From assembly GCF_021401345.1 (NCBI RefSeq), contig NZ_JACBGE010000005.1:62001-126000 (forward strand): a stretch of 64,000 bases of DNA, given 5' to 3'. The position numbers and the translations under genes were made by a program. The notes beneath the pieces were generated by a model. That model did no database searches. It saw only the letters and a list, made by a program, of their open reading frames with translations, and was not told where the DNA came from. Source of the DNA: Hydrogenophaga sp. NFH-34. Lineage in GTDB: Bacteria; Pseudomonadota; Gammaproteobacteria; Burkholderiales; Burkholderiaceae_C. Positions 26,901 to 34,718 of the stretch are shown here, piece after piece. Numbering within the stretch: the first letter of the stretch is position 1; each line of letters begins with the position of its first letter.

Positions 26901-27246
26901 GCGAATCCACCAGAGGACGGTGCAGGCGCTGCAAGGCCTCCGCATCCGACCCCACCTCGCGGCCGGATGCGGCAATGCTGGCCTGCGCCAGCCTCAACGA
27001 CTGCTCCAGTTCGGCCGCCAGCCGCAGCACCTCGCGATGGGCCTGGGCACGGGCACGGTCCAGCGCTGCTCCGCGCTGCACCCCCAGCAGGCCCGCCGAG
27101 AGCGCCACCAGAAGGCCCATGACGCAGCCCGCCAGGGTGAGCAGCCAGCGCCGTCCAAGCGGAGACACCGCATCCCCCCCGGCCGCCGGAAACGCCGATA
27201 CAGGCGCCCGCCCGCTTTCTTCGCGGTGTTCTGGTTTCGATGGCAT
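23911..27246 (-). CDS. multi-PAS/GAF hybrid-sensing membrane histidine kinase
   Basis: 1111 residues. Reading order: a cytoplasmic start, a membrane helix at about 34-54, a periplasmic sensing region of about 220 residues, a second helix at about 278-300, then three PAS/PAC repeats (about 305-425, 430-550, 560-680; each with the RYRW or QYRWV type PAC motif), a GAF domain (about 695-860), HisKA with phospho-acceptor H899 in NYSASHDLRTPL, and HATPase_c with NLIDNALKF, DQGVGFD and GTGIGLALV. The architecture resembles phytochrome-type or bacteriophytochrome-like kinases lacking the PHY part. GAF cysteines in EYCGHCHGEKL may bind a ligand or metal (inference). No response regulator is adjacent, so the partner is unknown. 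Confidence 0.88.
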   Translation of the reverse strand: MPSKPEHREESGRAPVSAFPAAGGDAVSPLGRRWLLTLAGCVMGLLVALSAGLLGVQRGAALDRARAQAHREVLRLAAELEQSLRLAQASIAASGREVGSDAEALQRLHRPLVDSLSLPFTWRRLPEGDGLEIGWPAGVWQPGLAREEAGHWVLPLRWRDASAQQDDPAMYEVALSREALLARFASEGLPAGGSMSLFRLEDDGATTVLVRHPLVAAEQGRRLMGHVADAVRQQDSGVFDAQAQIDGVRRIVGYQRLNGGARRLVVVYALPTQGVLAPWNSVLPLAVALTLLVAAAVAYGAWRLDRSLQALRRSELRFRLAASQGQVWEWDFGEGNIQPSHEFFQYLGYPAPPVSQMAQTFMGLLHPEDGPRLREVLLRFFNGERHYRAEFRARDAQGRYRWFDIQGSGQTGADGRVHYMAGTIFEVTDRKELEEAQRQTLKHLDTVANASPALFWTTDAHAQPEWVNRAWLAFTGRELEVECHTPWLDDLHPLDRERCSVIFDTAFAAREPYSMEYRLLRHDGQYRWVLEQGQPRSDADNRFIGYVGSCLDVTELRQAEDTARERGDILERVFGVLQDLLFLVDESETFVFFQGGATHLLHRQPDAFLGRNMADVMPADLVQMMRTAMQRARQHGTQEVQYRLDLPGGQRHFSARLAWLPGARQCLFLVRDITEQQASHQAKERLNDFVFLLFRLSSRFINLPLSQMDEAIDAALGDMGSFVRADRAYLFAFDAQTETVTNTHEWCAPGVESRKARQQHLPIQQFPAEYCGHCHGEKLRVPDVQALSPGPLRDMLAGQGVHSLVTLPLMQGELCLGFVGLESLGEVHDHGSEEITLLELFAQMIVNMQLRVQAAEQMRLMTDQLEQKVEERTRQLNDSVRRLQAVNRELESFNYSASHDLRTPLRGIEGFSSLLLEEHAAQLDEQGREYLRRIQRATLHMSELVSDLLAYSRLQQMTEHVGPIGVAASVQAVLQPFQDEIAAREGQVTVDVPEDLAVRADPQGLAIALRNLIDNALKFTPADEAPRIRIAARFEGARALLTVADQGVGFDMKYHDRIFGMFQRLHRQDQIPGTGIGLALVHKAVERMEGQIRAESAPGQGARFEIDLPAA

Positions 27247-27374
27247 CAAGGCTGGGGCGGATGGACCGACGGCTCGCGGAATGGCGTTGCACCAGTCTAG
27301 CAGCGGCGAGCCGCCTCGGTGCTCCCCTGAGTACCTCCGCGGCGCACTATCCGGCCCCGGCGGGGCCCTCTGCC

Positions 27375-30300
27375 TTACATGCTGCGCCGGTATTGGCCGC
27401 CCACCTCGAACAAGGCCCCGGTGATCTGCCCCAGGCTGCAGCAGCGCACCGCATCCATCAGCACCTCGAACACGTTGCGGTTCTCGATCACCGCCTGCTT
27501 CAAGCGGGCAAGCTGAACCGGCGCCGCCGCCGCGTGGCGGGCATGGAAGTCGGCCAGCCGCGCCAGCTGCGACTGCTTCTCGTCTTCGGTCGAACGCGCC
27601 AGCTCGATGGACTCGGGCACCGGGTCGCCCTTGGGGTTGCGGAAGGTGTTGACGCCGATAATGGGGTACTCGCCGGTGTGCTTGAGCATCTCGTAGTGCA
27701 TGCTCTCTTCCTGGATCTTGCTGCGCTGGTAGCCGGTCTCCATCGCACCCAGCACGCCACCGCGCTCGGCGATCTTCTCGAACTCGGCCAGCACGGCTTC
27801 TTCGACCAGCTCGGTCAGCTCGTCGATGATGAAGCTGCCCTGGTTGGGGTTCTCGTTCTTGGCCAGGCCCCACTCGCGGTTGATGATGAGCTGGATCGCC
27901 ATGGCGCGGCGCACGCTGTCTTCGGTCGGTGTGGTGATGGCCTCGTCGAAGGCGTTGGTGTGCAGTGAGTTGCAGTTGTCGTAGATCGCAATCAGCGCCT
28001 GCAGCGTGGTGCGGATGTCGTTGAACTGGATCTCCTGCGCGTGCAGGCTGCGCCCCGATGTCTGGATGTGGTACTTGAGCTTCTGACTGCGTTCGTTCGC
28101 GCCGTACTTCTCCTTCATCGCCACCGCCCAGATGCGGCGCGCCACGCGGCCGAGCACCGTGTATTCCGGGTCCATGCCGTTGCTGAAGAAGAAGCTCAGA
28201 TTGGGTGCGAAATCGTCGATGTGCATGCCGCGTGCCAGATACGCCTCCACGAAGGTGAAGCCGTTCGAGAGCGTGAAGGCGAGCTGGCTGATCGGGTTGG
28301 CACCCGCCTCGGCGATGTGATAACCGCTGATCGAGACCGAGTAGAAGTTGCGCACGTCGTGGTGCACGAAGTACTCGGCGATGTCGCCCATCACCTTGAG
28401 CGAGAACTCGGTGCTGAAGATGCAGGTGTTCTGGCCCTGGTCTTCCTTGAGGATGTCGGCCTGCACCGTGCCGCGCACATTGGCCAGCACCCATTCCTTG
28501 ATTTTGGCGGCCTCGGTGTCGGTCGGCTCGCGGCCGTTCTCGGCCTGGAACTTCTCCAGGTTCTGGTCGATGGCGGTGTTCATGAACATCGCCAGGATGG
28601 ACGGCGCCGGGCCGTTGATGGTCATCGAGACGCTGGTGGTCGGGTTGCACAGGTCGAAGCCCGAATACAGTACCTTCATGTCGTCCAGCGTGGCCACGTT
28701 CACGCCGCTGTTGCCGACCTTGCCGTAGATGTCCGGCCGCAGGTCGGGGTCGTTGCCGTAGAGCGTGACCGAGTCGAAGGCGGTGGACAGGCGCTTGGCC
28801 GGCATGCCTTCGCTGACCAGCTTGAAGCGGCGGTTGGTGCGGAACGGGTCGCCTTCGCCGGCGAACATGCGCGTCGGGTCCTCGCCCTCGCGTTTGAAGG
28901 CGAAGGTGCCCGAGGTGTAGGGGAAGCTGCCCGGCACGTTGTCCAGCATCAGCCACTTCAGGATCTCGCCGTGGTCTTCGTACTTCGGCAGCGCGACCTT
29001 GCGGATCACGGTGCCCGAGAGGCTCTTGGTGGTGAGCGCGGTACGGATCTCTTTGTCACGGATCTTCACCACGTACTCGTCGCCCGCGTAGGCCTTCTGC
29101 ATGTCGGGCCACTGGGTCAGCAGCTTGCGCGCCGCAGGGTCCTGCCGCGCTTCGCGCTCGCTGGCCAGTCCAAGCACGGCGTTGCGCGCGTTCTGCTTGT
29201 CGGGGTTGGCCTCGTGCAGCATGCGGGCGCTGGCCTGCAATTGCTGCACTTCGCGCGCCAGGCGGGCCTGCACCAGCGCCTTCTGCTTGTAGCCGCGCAC
29301 GGTGTCCGAAATCTCGGCCAGGTAGCGGGTTCGGGCGGGCGGCACGATGGGCGTCTGGTTGGTGCTATGGCGCACGCTCACCAGCGGCAGTCGGCCCTCG
29401 GCGAGCTTCAGGCCTTTGTCGCTCAGCCGCGCCTTGAGTGCCTGGTAGAGCGCGGTCACGCCGTCGTCGTTGAAGCGCGCCGCCATGGTGCCAAAGACCG
29501 GCATCTGGTCGGGCATGACCGTGAAGGCCTCGCGGTTGCGCTGCACCTGCTTGGCCACGTCGCGCAGCGCGTCGGCCGCACCCTTGCGGTCGAACTTGTT
29601 GATGGCCACGAACTCGGCAAAGTCCAGCATGTCGATCTTTTCGAGCTGGCTGGCGGCACCGAATTCGGGTGTCATCACGTACATCGGGATGTCCACGTGC
29701 GGCACGATGGCCGCATCGCCCTGGCCGATGCCCGAGGTCTCGACGATGATCAGGTCGAAACCCGCCACCTTGCAGGCCGCCACCACTTCGGGCAGGGCGG
29801 CGCTGATCTCGCTGCTGGTGTCGCGCGTGGCCAGGCTGCGCATGTAGACGCGCTGCCCCTGCTGCCACGGTCCGATCGCGTTCATGCGGATGCGGTCACC
29901 CAGCAGGGCGCCACCGCTCTTGCGCCGCGAAGGGTCGATGCTGATAACCGCCACGCGCAAGGCATCGTCCTGGTCAAGCCGCAGTCGGCGCACCAGTTCG
30001 TCGGTCAGGCTGGACTTGCCCGCGCCACCGGTGCCGGTGATGCCCAGCACCGGCGTCGACGTGCCTGCGGCGGCCGTGCGTATGGCCTCGACCAGTGCCC
30101 GGTCGGCCTGGCCGTTCTCCAGTGCCGTGATCAGTTGCGCCAGTGCGCGCCACTGCATTTCGCCGTGGCCCTGGATGGCGTCCAGCGTCTTCGGCGCATG
30201 GGCGCTGATGTCGCGGTCGCAGCGCATGACCATTTCGCCGATCATGCCCTGCAGGCCCATCTTCTGGCCGTCTTCGGGGCTGTAGATGCGGCCCACGCCG

Positions 30301-30668
30301 TAGGCGTGCAGTTCGCGAATTTCGGCCGGCACGATCACGCCACCGCCACCGCCGAACACCTGGATGTGCTCGCCGCCGCGCTGGCGCAGCAGGTCCACCA
30401 TGTACTTGAAGTACTCGACGTGGCCGCCCTGATAGGAACTGATCGCGATGCCCTGCACGTCTTCCTGCAGTGCGGCCGTCACCACGTCGTCCACCGAGCG
30501 GTTGTGGCCCAGGTGGATCACCTCCGCGCCCATGCCCTGCAGGATGCGCCGCATGATGTTGATGGCCGCATCGTGGCCGTCGAACAGGCTCGCCGCGGTG
30601 ACGAAACGCACCTTGTTCGTGGGGCGGTAGCTGGCCAGGGCCTTGAAGTCGGCGGACAGGTCGGTCAT
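27375..30668 (-). CDS. icmF: fused isobutyryl-CoA mutase (IcmF): B12 domain, MeaI-type GTPase, mutase
   Basis: 1097 residues. The N-terminal domain binds cobalamin ([27 protein letters not shown]). A MeaI-like chaperone GTPase follows, with P-loop [12 protein letters not shown] at about residue 210 and [10 protein letters not shown]. The C-terminal part is the substrate-binding TIM barrel of acyl-CoA mutases ([48 protein letters not shown]). This order matches IcmF, which interconverts isobutyryl-CoA and butyryl-CoA and can act on pivalyl-CoA in some species. GAGAGAG lies five bases before the chosen ATG. It has a strong 22-bp palindrome 58 bases upstream. Confidence 0.92.
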   Translation of the reverse strand: MTDLSADFKALASYRPTNKVRFVTAASLFDGHDAAINIMRRILQGMGAEVIHLGHNRSVDDVVTAALQEDVQGIAISSYQGGHVEYFKYMVDLLRQRGGEHIQVFGGGGGVIVPAEIRELHAYGVGRIYSPEDGQKMGLQGMIGEMVMRCDRDISAHAPKTLDAIQGHGEMQWRALAQLITALENGQADRALVEAIRTAAAGTSTPVLGITGTGGAGKSSLTDELVRRLRLDQDDALRVAVISIDPSRRKSGGALLGDRIRMNAIGPWQQGQRVYMRSLATRDTSSEISAALPEVVAACKVAGFDLIIVETSGIGQGDAAIVPHVDIPMYVMTPEFGAASQLEKIDMLDFAEFVAINKFDRKGAADALRDVAKQVQRNREAFTVMPDQMPVFGTMAARFNDDGVTALYQALKARLSDKGLKLAEGRLPLVSVRHSTNQTPIVPPARTRYLAEISDTVRGYKQKALVQARLAREVQQLQASARMLHEANPDKQNARNAVLGLASEREARQDPAARKLLTQWPDMQKAYAGDEYVVKIRDKEIRTALTTKSLSGTVIRKVALPKYEDHGEILKWLMLDNVPGSFPYTSGTFAFKREGEDPTRMFAGEGDPFRTNRRFKLVSEGMPAKRLSTAFDSVTLYGNDPDLRPDIYGKVGNSGVNVATLDDMKVLYSGFDLCNPTTSVSMTINGPAPSILAMFMNTAIDQNLEKFQAENGREPTDTEAAKIKEWVLANVRGTVQADILKEDQGQNTCIFSTEFSLKVMGDIAEYFVHHDVRNFYSVSISGYHIAEAGANPISQLAFTLSNGFTFVEAYLARGMHIDDFAPNLSFFFSNGMDPEYTVLGRVARRIWAVAMKEKYGANERSQKLKYHIQTSGRSLHAQEIQFNDIRTTLQALIAIYDNCNSLHTNAFDEAITTPTEDSVRRAMAIQLIINREWGLAKNENPNQGSFIIDELTELVEEAVLAEFEKIAERGGVLGAMETGYQRSKIQEESMHYEMLKHTGEYPIIGVNTFRNPKGDPVPESIELARSTEDEKQSQLARLADFHARHAAAAPVQLARLKQAVIENRNVFEVLMDAVRCCSLGQITGALFEVGGQYRRSM

Positions 30669-30725
30669 GGTGTCTCTCTCGGGTGGATCGTCGACGTCAT
30701 TCAACGCGATAGGGCTGACGCCTGA

Positions 30726-30747
30726 TTGACGTTTACGTAAACGTCAA
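30726..30747. promoter_or_regulatory. perfect 22-bp palindrome upstream of icmF
   Basis: Each arm reads TTGACGTTTAC, giving a perfect two-fold symmetric site with no spacer. It lies in an AT-richer gap between the divergent icmF (start 30668) and the CsoR-type gene (start 30925). TTGACG at its edge could serve as a -35 element. It looks like a dimer operator for icmF. From memory it resembles sites of MerR-type LiuR regulators of branched-chain acid catabolism; not verified. Confidence 0.7.
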
Positions 30748-30924
30748 TTTGAAATATTACCCCATGCCGCCCCGCAGCGCCATGGAGCACAACCCGGTAT
30801 CCTCCCTGTCACTGCGGCCTTGCCCGGCCCCCTAGAATTTGGCGACACAGGCGCCTACCCGGCGCCGACTCCCTGCTGGCCCCGGCGCATCCACGCCACC
30901 CTGCCACCTCTGGCACCCCATCCC

Positions 30925-31170
30925 ATGACCACTGTTCACGACCCCGACCGCAAGAAAGCCCTCATTCTTCGCCTCAAACGTGTGGAGGGTCAGTTGCGCG
31001 GCATCCAGAAGCTGATCGAAACCGAAGCCGAGTGCGAAAAGGTGGCCCAGCAGCTCGCAGCGGCCCGCAAGGCCCTGGACAAGACGTTCTTCAGCATGGT
31101 CGGATGCGTCATCGCCCAGGGCGACCTGCCGGCCGACGATGTGGCCGAAATGCTCTCGCGCTTCTCCTGA
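30925..31170 (+). CDS. CsoR/FrmR-family regulator, CstR-like (two-cysteine)
   Basis: 81 residues, all-helical DUF156 fold: RLKRVEGQLRGIQKLIE, then C37 in TEAECEKVAQQLAAARKALD, then C61 in FFSMVGCVIAQ. There is no histidine at the position used by copper-sensing CsoR or formaldehyde-sensing FrmR. Two lone cysteines suit the persulfide-sensing CstR branch. The next gene, 20 bases downstream, is a persulfide dioxygenase-rhodanese fusion, which supports a sulfide or persulfide signal. It probably represses itself and that gene. It could also sense another thiol-reactive signal. Confidence 0.85.
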   Translation: MTTVHDPDRKKALILRLKRVEGQLRGIQKLIETEAECEKVAQQLAAARKALDKTFFSMVGCVIAQGDLPADDVAEMLSRFS

Positions 31171-31190
31171 TCCGCCTGGCGAAACGCACC

Positions 31191-32309
31191 ATGGCCCATC
31201 TGCCCATCCAGCTGTTCGACCCCGCCTCCAGCACCTACACCTATGTGCTGTTCGACCGGGCTTCGCGAGACGCGATCATCATCGACCCGGTGGACGAGCA
31301 GATCGAACGCGATCTGGCCACCTTGCGTGAATACGGCCTCAAGCTGCGGTGGACGCTGGAAACCCACGCCCACGCCGACCACATCACCAGCGCCGGCAAA
31401 CTGGCCGAACTGGCCGGAGCGCGCACCGCAGCACCGGTCGGCTGCGGCATCGGCACCGCCGCCGTGCAACTGCAGGATGGCGACACCCTGCAGTTCGGTG
31501 GCGAAACCCTGGTCGCCCTGCACACCCCCGGCCACACCGCCGGCAGCATGAGCTACCGGTGGCGCGACCACGTGTTCACCGGCGACACCCTGCTGATCAA
31601 CGGTTGCGGCCGCACCGACTTCCAGTCGGGCAACGCCAGCGACCTGTACCGCAGCCTGACCCAGGTGCTGTTTGCCTTGCCCGACGAGACCACGGTGTGG
31701 CCCGGCCACGATTACCAGGGACGCACGCACTCGTCGATCGGCCAGGAAAAGACCACCAACGCCCGCATCGCCGGCAAAAGCGAAGCCGCATTCGTGGCAC
31801 TCATGGAAGCGCTGAACCTGCCCAAACCCCGCCGCATCGACGAAGCGGTGCCTGCCAACCTCGCATCTGGCCTGCGGCACGACGCGGACGGGGCGCTGCT
31901 GCTGCAACCCCGCCCCGGGCAGGGTGGGTATGCGGGGGATGTGTCACCCCAGCTTGCCTGGCAATGGGTGCAGGCCGGCGATGCCGTCATGGTCGATGTG
32001 CGCACCGATGCCGAGCGCGAATGGGTGGGCTTTGTGCCCGGCGCGCTCCCCGTGGCCTGGAAACAATGGCCCGGCATGGCCCCCAACCCGGATTTCGACC
32101 AGGCCGTGCGCGCCGCCGCCGGCGACCGCAAGCTGGTGCTGCTGTGCCGCAGCGGCGTGCGCTCGGTCGCTGCGGCCAAGCGCGCCACCGAACTGGGCCT
32201 GGAGGCCTACAACATCCTGGAAGGCTTCGAGGGCGATCCCGACGCCGATGCCCATCGCGGACGCCGGGGAGGCTGGCGGTTTCACGGCCTGCCCTGGCGA
32301 CAGAACTGA
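31191..32309 (+). CDS. persulfide dioxygenase-rhodanese fusion (CstB-like)
   Basis: 372 residues. The N-terminal metallo-beta-lactamase domain (about 1-235) is of the ETHE1/persulfide dioxygenase type: H59, H61, D63 and H64 in THAHADH, HTPGHTAGS, FTGDTLLINGCGRTDFQ and WPGHDYQG. The C-terminal domain (about 255-372) is a rhodanese with active-site loop LLCRSGVRS (C319). The fusion oxidises glutathione or other persulfides and transfers sulfur, as CstB does. It is cotranscribed with the CstR-like gene. FHGLPW at the end is also common in rhodanese tails. Confidence 0.9.
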   Translation: MAHLPIQLFDPASSTYTYVLFDRASRDAIIIDPVDEQIERDLATLREYGLKLRWTLETHAHADHITSAGKLAELAGARTAAPVGCGIGTAAVQLQDGDTLQFGGETLVALHTPGHTAGSMSYRWRDHVFTGDTLLINGCGRTDFQSGNASDLYRSLTQVLFALPDETTVWPGHDYQGRTHSSIGQEKTTNARIAGKSEAAFVALMEALNLPKPRRIDEAVPANLASGLRHDADGALLLQPRPGQGGYAGDVSPQLAWQWVQAGDAVMVDVRTDAEREWVGFVPGALPVAWKQWPGMAPNPDFDQAVRAAAGDRKLVLLCRSGVRSVAAAKRATELGLEAYNILEGFEGDPDADAHRGRRGGWRFHGLPWRQN

Positions 32310-32379
32310 CCCGCCCGCCCCGATCAGCGCTCCGCTTATCGGAAAGCCAACAGCAAACTTGAGTAAAAAGCGTGAGCAC

Positions 32380-32399
32380 CCCTGTCAAATCTGACAGGG
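32380..32399. promoter_or_regulatory. lux-box-like operator upstream of cqsA
   Basis: A perfect 20-bp inverted repeat, CCCTGTCA-AATC-TGACAGGG, has the length and symmetry of a LuxR-type box and is centred about 74 bases before the cqsA ATG. Outer GCGTGA and TCACGC hexamers flank it. The CTGTCA/TGACAG core recurs at the luxR start (36120-36135). It could in part act as a terminator stem for the preceding gene, since T-rich sequence follows, but the second copy argues for an operator. Confidence 0.68.
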
Positions 32400-32463
32400 T
32401 GTGTGTGATTTTTCACGCATTTCTTTTTTCAATGGGGTTTTCTTTTCCCTTCAGGAGAACCCC

Positions 32464-33699
32464 ATGGAAATGCTCGAGGTCACGCGCGTCAACACCCCTG
32501 CCAATCCCGCGCTCAGCGCCCACCTTTGCAACCGCATCGAACGTGACTTCATCCAGCGCTGGAACGGCACCTGGGGCGGGCGTTCCCTCGTGCACGGCCG
32601 CGACCCCGGCCCCGATGCCGTTCGGCTGAACGGCAACGACTACCTGGCGATCACCGGCGATCCCCGCATCATCGAGGCCCAGACCGCAGCCATCCGGCAA
32701 GACGCCGAATTCGTCATCCAGTCGGGCTCTTTCCTGCTCGAAACGCACCCGGTACGCGCACTCGAAAAGCGCCTCGCCCAGTGGATCGGCAAGGACGACG
32801 GCATCCTTTGCCAGTCCGGCTACGCCGCCAACGTGGGGCTGCTGCAATGCATCACCGACGCCCAGACGCCGGTCTACATCGACATGCTGGCCCACATGTC
32901 ACTCTGGGAGGGTGCCCGACAGGCCGGGGCGCCGATCCACCCGTTCCGGCACAACGACGCGGACAGCCTGCGCAAGACCATGGAACGCCACGGCCCGGGC
33001 CTGGTGGTCGTCGACTCCGTCTACAGCACCACGGGCGCGGTGGCACCGCTGTTGGAAATGGTCGACATCGCCGAAGCCGCGGGCAGCATGATCCTGGTCG
33101 ACGAATCCCATTCCCTGGGCACCCACGGCCCGCAAGGCGCCGGACTGTGCCAGCAGTTGGGCATCAGCCACCGGGTGCACTTCATCACCGCCAGCCTGGC
33201 CAAGGCCTTCGCCGGCCGCGCAGGCTTCTTCAACATGCCCAGCAAGCTGCGCAACTACGTGCTCAGCACCAGCAACAACAACATTTTCAGCTCCTGCCTG
33301 CTGCCCCACGAGGTGGCAGCCCTCAACGCCACGCTGGATGTCATCCGCGACGCCGACGAGGCCCGGGCACGCCTGGCCGAGCTGACCCGTCGGGTGCGCA
33401 CCGAACTGACCGACATGGGTTACCCGATCCAGCAAGGCACCGAGCAGATCATTGCGCTGGAAGCCGGCTCGGAGCCCGACACCATGGTGCTGCGCGACCA
33501 CCTGGAGTCGCGGGCGGTCTTCGGCGCGGTCTTCTGCGCGCCGGCAACGGCCAAGAACCGCACCATGGTGCGCCTGACGCTGCACGCCGCGCTGACCGAG
33601 GCCGAACTGGAGCACTTCTTCGCGGTGGCGCGCGAGATCGCCCCCATCGTCAAACCCTGGGAGTGGCCCATCGCGCGCCGCCTGCGCACCCGCGCCTGA
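32464..33699 (+). CDS. cqsA: alpha-hydroxyketone autoinducer synthase, CqsA/LqsA type
   Basis: 411 residues, a PLP enzyme of the alpha-oxoamine synthase fold. LNGNDYLAITGDPRII near residue 56, LCQSGYAANVGLLQ at 115, YIDMLAHMSLWEG (H144 stacks on PLP) at 138, LVDESHSLGTHGP (D213) at 211, and TASLAKAFAGRAGF with the PLP lysine K247. The AHMSLWEG and CQSG.AANVGLLQ patterns match CqsA of Vibrio and LqsA of Legionella rather than KBL or BioF, whose lysine regions read differently. It condenses an acyl-CoA with an amino acid donor to make a ketone-type signal. AGGAG is 8 bases before the ATG. A two-component pair and a LuxR gene follow. Confidence 0.87.
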   Translation: MEMLEVTRVNTPANPALSAHLCNRIERDFIQRWNGTWGGRSLVHGRDPGPDAVRLNGNDYLAITGDPRIIEAQTAAIRQDAEFVIQSGSFLLETHPVRALEKRLAQWIGKDDGILCQSGYAANVGLLQCITDAQTPVYIDMLAHMSLWEGARQAGAPIHPFRHNDADSLRKTMERHGPGLVVVDSVYSTTGAVAPLLEMVDIAEAAGSMILVDESHSLGTHGPQGAGLCQQLGISHRVHFITASLAKAFAGRAGFFNMPSKLRNYVLSTSNNNIFSSCLLPHEVAALNATLDVIRDADEARARLAELTRRVRTELTDMGYPIQQGTEQIIALEAGSEPDTMVLRDHLESRAVFGAVFCAPATAKNRTMVRLTLHAALTEAELEHFFAVAREIAPIVKPWEWPIARRLRTRA

Positions 33700-33705
33700 G
33701 CGGGT

Positions 33706-34692
33706 TCAGACGTCCAGGATCTGGCGGTCGCTCTGCGCCTCCAGCACCTGGCGGTAAGCGGGAATGGGCTGGGGCATGTCGGCCGGCGACAGGGGAAAAA
33801 CCGCCGCGAGCAGCAGACCGTCGTCCCCGACGGCAATCGCCTCGGCCGTGCGGATGGCGCCGCCCAGCTGCAACTGCTGCTGCATCTCCACGGCGGCCAG
33901 CAGGCGCGCGTTGCGAATCGCGCGGACCACGTCCAGCCCGGCGCCGGCCGAGCTGGCCAGCTCGGCCAGATCGCCCAGTTGCGAGGCGAGTTCGAGCTGC
34001 AGCCATTCGCAGCGCCCCTCGGCATCCACGCCCAACACGCCGAAGGGCTGGCCCAGCACCACGTATTCCACCCAGCGTTTGCGCGCGTGGTCCTGCAACT
34101 GGCGGGCCACCGAAGGGATCTGCAACAGCGAATGCTGGAGCGGCTGCAACACGCCCCGCCACAGCGTGTTGAGCCGGGGATGGGGCGCATGGGCCAGTTT
34201 TTCGAGCGTCTCCAGCAGACGGCGGGTGATGTCGTCGGACTGCTTGGGGATGAAGCGGTCGATCAGCCCGCTGTTGAAGGCCTGGATCGCCACCTGCTCA
34301 TCGGCCTGCCCGGTCAGCAGAACCCGGGCGCCCGGCCAGTCCAGCAGGGTGTTGAGCACCGCCAGCCCATTGGTGCCGGGCATGGCGTAGTCCACCACGC
34401 AGACCTGGGCCAACTGGTAGCGCCCCGGATTGAGCGCCCAGTAATCCAGCATCTGCGGCAGCAGGGGTCGCCCTTGCCGCCAGCGTTCGATGATCTGGGT
34501 CTGCCGGGCAGCGTCCGCCTCCCAGAGCGAGGGCTCGTCGCGCATGCGTTCGCAGAACGCCGTGGGACGTGCGTACAGGCCGATCTGCCACTGGGGAGGC
34601 ATGACCATGCCCAGCATGTCAAGGTAATCGGGATCATCGTCCAGGAACAGGATGCTGCCCGGTCGCTGGATCAGGGGTATCGTGAGGGCCAT
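33706..34692 (-). CDS. response regulator with inserted receiver and unassigned output domain
   Basis: 328 residues. The receiver has its acidic pocket at D18-D20 (ILFLDDDPDY) and the phospho-acceptor D101 in CVVDYAMPG, with LLTGQADE and the lysine in RFIPKQSDD. D101 is about 45 residues later than normal because of an insertion (about 52-96, RDEPSLWEADAARQTQIIER...). The C-terminal half (about 165-328) shows no helix-turn-helix, GGDEF, EAL or HD motif; PFGVLGVDAEGRCEWLQ is faintly PAS-like. An in-frame TTG at 34722 would overlap the kinase stop and is an alternative start. Lies directly after the kinase in the same direction. Confidence 0.75.
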   Translation of the reverse strand: MALTIPLIQRPGSILFLDDDPDYLDMLGMVMPPQWQIGLYARPTAFCERMRDEPSLWEADAARQTQIIERWRQGRPLLPQMLDYWALNPGRYQLAQVCVVDYAMPGTNGLAVLNTLLDWPGARVLLTGQADEQVAIQAFNSGLIDRFIPKQSDDITRRLLETLEKLAHAPHPRLNTLWRGVLQPLQHSLLQIPSVARQLQDHARKRWVEYVVLGQPFGVLGVDAEGRCEWLQLELASQLGDLAELASSAGAGLDVVRAIRNARLLAAVEMQQQLQLGGAIRTAEAIAVGDDGLLLAAVFPLSPADMPQPIPAYRQVLEAQSDRQILDV

Positions 34693-34718
34693 GGCTGATA
34701 AGGGCTTGCGGTACCCGG

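Noticed and set aside
23911..28956. A single 1681-residue kinase extending back through the mutase gene
   Set aside because: The first 570 residues lie in a different frame of icmF and are low-complexity. The kinase is convincing only from the ATG at 27246.
28041..30725. 894-codon open frame opposite icmF
   Set aside because: It has the same antisense composition and no recognisable domain. The opposite strand encodes a complete IcmF.
32320..32342. Hairpin CCGATCAGCG-CTC-CGCTTATCGG after the persulfide dioxygenase gene
   Set aside because: It has one mismatch and is followed by A-rich rather than T-rich sequence, so no terminator was called.
32380..32399. Only an intrinsic terminator of the persulfide dioxygenase gene
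   Set aside because: The arms could form a stem, but the T-rich tract is several bases away and the same core is found inside the luxR gene where termination makes no sense. Dual function cannot be excluded.
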